A stretch of DNA of 25,375 nt from positions 1 through 25,375 of the forward strand of contig CAYLZW010000055.1 in assembly GCA_964388085.1 (NCBI GenBank). The letters are read 5' to 3'. This stretch comes from CAYLZW01 sp964388085 (GTDB lineage: Bacteria; Myxococcota; UBA727; CAYLZW01). How positions within the stretch are numbered: position 1 is the stretch's first letter; every line of letters starts with the position of its first letter. The notes under the pieces are model-generated. The model saw nothing but the letters and a program-made list of their open reading frames with translations. It ran no database searches and had not been told where the DNA came from. Position numbers and translations under genes: made by a program. Below are positions 23,467 to 25,375 of this stretch, one piece after another.

Positions 23467-23715
23467 TCATCCCCAGGTCTCGCGCAGGACGCGGCGGAAG
23501 ACCGCCGACCGATCCTCGAGGTCCGCCGGGAGCGGCTGGCGCGCTGTGCCGGCCTCTTCGTGTCGCGCGAGCTCGGCTTCGACGAAGGCGTTCAGCGCGG
23601 GAATCGGTGGGGCGTCGTCGAGCTCCTGACCTCCACGCTTGCGCACGAGCCGCTCATCGATGGCGGCCCTGACCGCGACCTCGTCGAGGGTGGCGTCAAC
23701 CCGCCCCCCAATCAC
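23467..23715 (-). CDS. Small hypothetical protein or gene fragment
   Basis: 82 residues from the GTG at 23715, overlapping the end of the DUF1993 gene by 20 bases. The composition is protein-like (VRAAIDERLVRKRGGQEL, then DDAPPIPALNAFVEAELARHE) and charged-helical, and it might be the tail of a longer enzyme such as a nucleotidyltransferase-like protein whose front part is missing; I cannot confirm this. With the broken glyoxalase remnant just downstream, it may be part of a decaying segment. Coding status is uncertain. Confidence 0.4.
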   Translation of the reverse strand: MIGGRVDATLDEVAVRAAIDERLVRKRGGQELDDAPPIPALNAFVEAELARHEEAGTARQPLPADLEDRSAVFRRVLRETWG

Positions 23716-24256
23716 CCAAGAAGTCTCCCATCGTCAGGGGCACGCCTTCATTGCGCAAGATGCCGTAGGCGCTGGTCACGTGATAGTAGAAGTGAGGGAT
23801 CGCGAACGCGAGCACGAACTGGCTGCCGCTCGCGCTCACCGAGCCACGCGGGTGCTCGATCACAATCGTTCCATTGAGACCGGCTTCCAGGGCACTCGGC
23901 GCGCTCTCTCGAAGGTAAGCGATCGTCGCGTCGAGGTGCCGCTGCAGGTCCGCAAAGCTCTTCGCATCGTTCACGGCCGGTGCCGCTGCCGCACCCAGCA
24001 GCTGGCCGATCGCCAGCTTGACGCCCTCGGCGGCCCAGTGGACTTGAGCGGCCAGCGAGTACATGTGCAGGTCCTTGCGGGCGTCGCCGTTCTGGCCGCG
24101 CGCATCCTCTTCCGCGACGAGCCGCGCGTTCAGCAATGCGGCTTCACCGCAGCCACTGTCAGCGGCGTAGATCTCAGCCTTCGCCAGCTGCGTCTTCAGG
24201 TTGGTCAGTCCCCGGACGAATACGCCCACCGAGGCGTCGTACGCCTTCAAAGTCAT
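23696..24256 (-). CDS. DUF1993 family protein
   Basis: 186 residues from the ATG at 24256, with AGGGTAGG upstream and an ATGA overlap with the DoxX-like gene. The DUF1993 pattern is clear: an N-terminal helix with YDASVGVFVRGLTNLKTQLAKAE, a central HMYSLAAQVHWAAEG near 85, and the C-terminal FAIPHFYYHVTSAYGILRNEGVPL (about 150-173) ending in GDFLG. The His residues in HMYSL and PHFYYH resemble the metal-binding helical bundle of DinB-like proteins, to which this family is probably related. The function is unknown. It is the second gene of a two-gene unit with the membrane protein. Confidence 0.92.
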   Translation of the reverse strand: MTLKAYDASVGVFVRGLTNLKTQLAKAEIYAADSGCGEAALLNARLVAEEDARGQNGDARKDLHMYSLAAQVHWAAEGVKLAIGQLLGAAAAPAVNDAKSFADLQRHLDATIAYLRESAPSALEAGLNGTIVIEHPRGSVSASGSQFVLAFAIPHFYYHVTSAYGILRNEGVPLTMGDFLGDWGAG

Positions 24257-24687
24257 CGCCTACCCTGGGCGGCGCCGGCAGATGCGAACACGCCAAGCGC
24301 CAGGGACGCTGCTGCTGCGGTGAACACACTGTAGTCGAGCGGAGCCTTCAGCCCGACGGTGAAGGCCATCGAGACGGCAAACAGCATCAGGAGGGCGGCG
24401 CTACCGAAGGCGACCTCACGAGTGCGCACGTTCGCCAGCAGAAGTGCCGCGAGCGCGACCTCCAGAATGGTGACGAACACCCCAAGTGGGTAGAGCAGTA
24501 CGCTGGGTAGATACGGGTTGAGCACAGCGGTGTATTCGAGGAAGGACGCGAAGTTCCCCCAAACCACGCCCGCGTCGCCTGCTGCTCCCCACAATCCAAA
24601 CCGGTCAGCCACCGCGGAGAGAAACGCGGCTGCAATGGTGATGCGGAGGCTCAGAATCGCTACGCGCTGGAGGTCGAGCCGCTTCAC
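24253..24687 (-). CDS. DoxX-family membrane protein
   Basis: 144 residues from the GTG at 24687, which has an excellent ribosome site (AGGAGGTGA) seven bases before it. There are four hydrophobic segments (about 9-26, 58-82, 92-112 and 118-136), as in DoxX/DoxD proteins, which are small four-helix membrane proteins often found next to redox or stress genes. The segment ADRFGLWGAAG after the first helix is typical for this subgroup. The pairing with DUF1993 recurs in several bacteria, from memory; their joint role is not known. Confidence 0.85.
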   Translation of the reverse strand: MKRLDLQRVAILSLRITIAAAFLSAVADRFGLWGAAGDAGVVWGNFASFLEYTAVLNPYLPSVLLYPLGVFVTILEVALAALLLANVRTREVAFGSAALLMLFAVSMAFTVGLKAPLDYSVFTAAAASLALGVFASAGAAQGRR

Positions 24688-25003
24688 GGAGTCACCTCCT
24701 ACTACCGAGTTGATGAAAAGACCGCGACATTCGCGGGCTGCTTTACCACGCGCGCAATCGGAGCGCCAAGGTCGTTCTTACAGTAGTTGAGCATCACGAT
24801 CGGGCGGGCTCCGCGAAGACAAGGAAGCCGCAACAGGGGCGCGGGCAGCCGGACTGATTCACCCAGCGACCGTATCATGCCCGTGGCTACCGGCGGCCCC
24901 ATAACGCCGGGCCTGGCTCGGCCCCGCACCAGCGACGCGCACGGGAGCTCGCGGCGACAGCCCAGCGGCTTCCCCTGGCTCCGCTTCTGCTGTAGGCTGC
25001 CTG
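24688..25003. other. Intergenic region between the DoxX-like gene and the small membrane protein gene
   Basis: 316 bases between divergent genes, a little lower in GC than the rest. It should hold the promoters of both. TATCAT at 24873-24878 on the plus strand could be a -10, but no good -35 is seen. A short minus-strand frame ending in NYCKNDLGAPIARVVKQPAN is open from 24929 to 24702, but it shows no family and overlaps the ribosome site, so I do not call it a gene. Confidence 0.4.
24692..24700 (-). promoter_or_regulatory. Near-perfect Shine-Dalgarno sequence of the DoxX-like gene
   Basis: AGGAGGTGA on the minus strand is fully complementary to the 16S rRNA 3' end and lies seven bases before a GTG start, so it decides that start. 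It is far stronger than any ribosome site in the upstream operon. Confidence 0.85.
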
Positions 25004-25321
25004 GTGGCTACCGCATCGAACGACCAACCCCTTGCTCGGCGCCTGCCTGATGTCGCCGTCTTGGTTGTGCTCGTCACCCAGCTGCCAATCGCATTTATGC
25101 TGAATCTGCGTGGGACGGTCGAGCCGTGGTTTCTCGTGCCCGCACTCTGGGCCGCGATGCCCGTCGACGCCCTGCTCGGGGTTCTCTACGCCGTGAATCT
25201 GGTGAAGGCGCTGCTACGTCGGCTCTCGCCGCTTGAACGAAGGCTTCAGGCGGCAGGGCTGACCCTTTGCGTGCTCGACGTCGTGTCGATTTCGTGGGTC
25301 TTTCGAGATATGGACTGGTAG
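25004..25321 (+). CDS. Small membrane protein of unknown function
   Basis: 105 residues from the GTG at 25004. Three hydrophobic stretches are visible: about 17-34 (VAVLVVLVTQLPIAFML), 43-69 (LVPALWAAMPVDALLGVLYAVN) and 85-100 (LTLCVLDVVSISWVF), separated by a positively charged loop (LLRRLSPLERR) expected to be cytoplasmic. No family was recognised. The ribosome site is weak. It is probably a real gene because of its membrane-protein composition and length, but no neighbour gives a clue to its role. Confidence 0.6.
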   Translation: MATASNDQPLARRLPDVAVLVVLVTQLPIAFMLNLRGTVEPWFLVPALWAAMPVDALLGVLYAVNLVKALLRRLSPLERRLQAAGLTLCVLDVVSISWVFRDMDW

Positions 25322-25375
25322 CTGAGGGATCCCCTCGTTTGAGCACCGCCGTCAGAGCCGCTGGTGCCGGAACCA

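Noticed and set aside
24702..24929. Minus-strand frame of 75 codons upstream of the DoxX-like gene
   Set aside because: No family, no ribosome site, and it runs into the strong ribosome site of the next gene.
1..25375. CRISPR arrays, tRNA or rRNA genes, insertion sequences, phage genes
   Set aside because: No regularly spaced repeats, cloverleaf-like sequences, transposase motifs or integrase genes were seen on either strand.

Overview
The window reads as high-GC chromosomal DNA from a Gram-negative delta-proteobacterial lineage, most likely a myxobacterium or close relative (Myxococcota). The grounds are the very high density of lipoprotein signal peptides, AgmX/PglI/TonB-C-like domains, outer-membrane barrel-like proteins ending in phenylalanine, Gly-rich VWA proteins, and long start-stop-overlapping operons. 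There is no rRNA, tRNA or other taxonomic marker, so the placement is inference.

Layout. (a) 1-6185: envelope genes in mixed orientation. These are the 5' part of an M3-family peptidase lipoprotein (minus), a lipoprotein with two TonB-C-like repeats (plus), a YfbK-type VWA lipoprotein (minus) and a DUF4139 lipoprotein (plus). (b) 6267-19647: twelve plus-strand genes in one tight unit, most joined by ATGA, GTGA, TTGA or TGATG overlaps. In order: lipoprotein, small exported protein, two related secreted barrel-like proteins, TPR lipoprotein, MotA-like channel, MotB-like peptidoglycan-binding stator, a membrane protein with FliF-like topology and a FliG-like cytoplasmic part, large lipoprotein, barrel-like protein, large helical secreted protein, and a bitopic TonB-C-like protein. 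(c) 19740-25321: a looser accessory region with a Kazal-like lipoprotein, a macro-domain protein, a RibD-C/DHFR-like reductase, a small lipoprotein, a YdeI-family protein with a histone-like tail, a frameshifted glyoxalase remnant, a DUF1993-DoxX pair and a small membrane protein.

The most interesting content is region (b). It contains a complete flagellar-type stator pair: MotA with both conserved transmembrane prolines 49 residues apart, and MotB with the membrane Asp and an OmpA-like domain. Directly behind them is a 604-residue protein with signal/anchor, periplasmic domain, transmembrane helix and a FliG-like cytoplasmic region. None of the usual flagellar genes is present. The flanking gene types and their order (lipoprotein-barrel-barrel-TPR, then barrel-helical-TonB) parallel the Myxococcus Glt/Nfs envelope machines driven by AglRQS. 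My reading is a trans-envelope, proton-motive-force-driven machine that joins a flagellar-like stator/rotor module to a Glt/Nfs-like periplasmic and outer-membrane conduit. The domain calls for MotA and MotB are firm. The FliG-like call is by-eye alignment, and the machine itself is inference.
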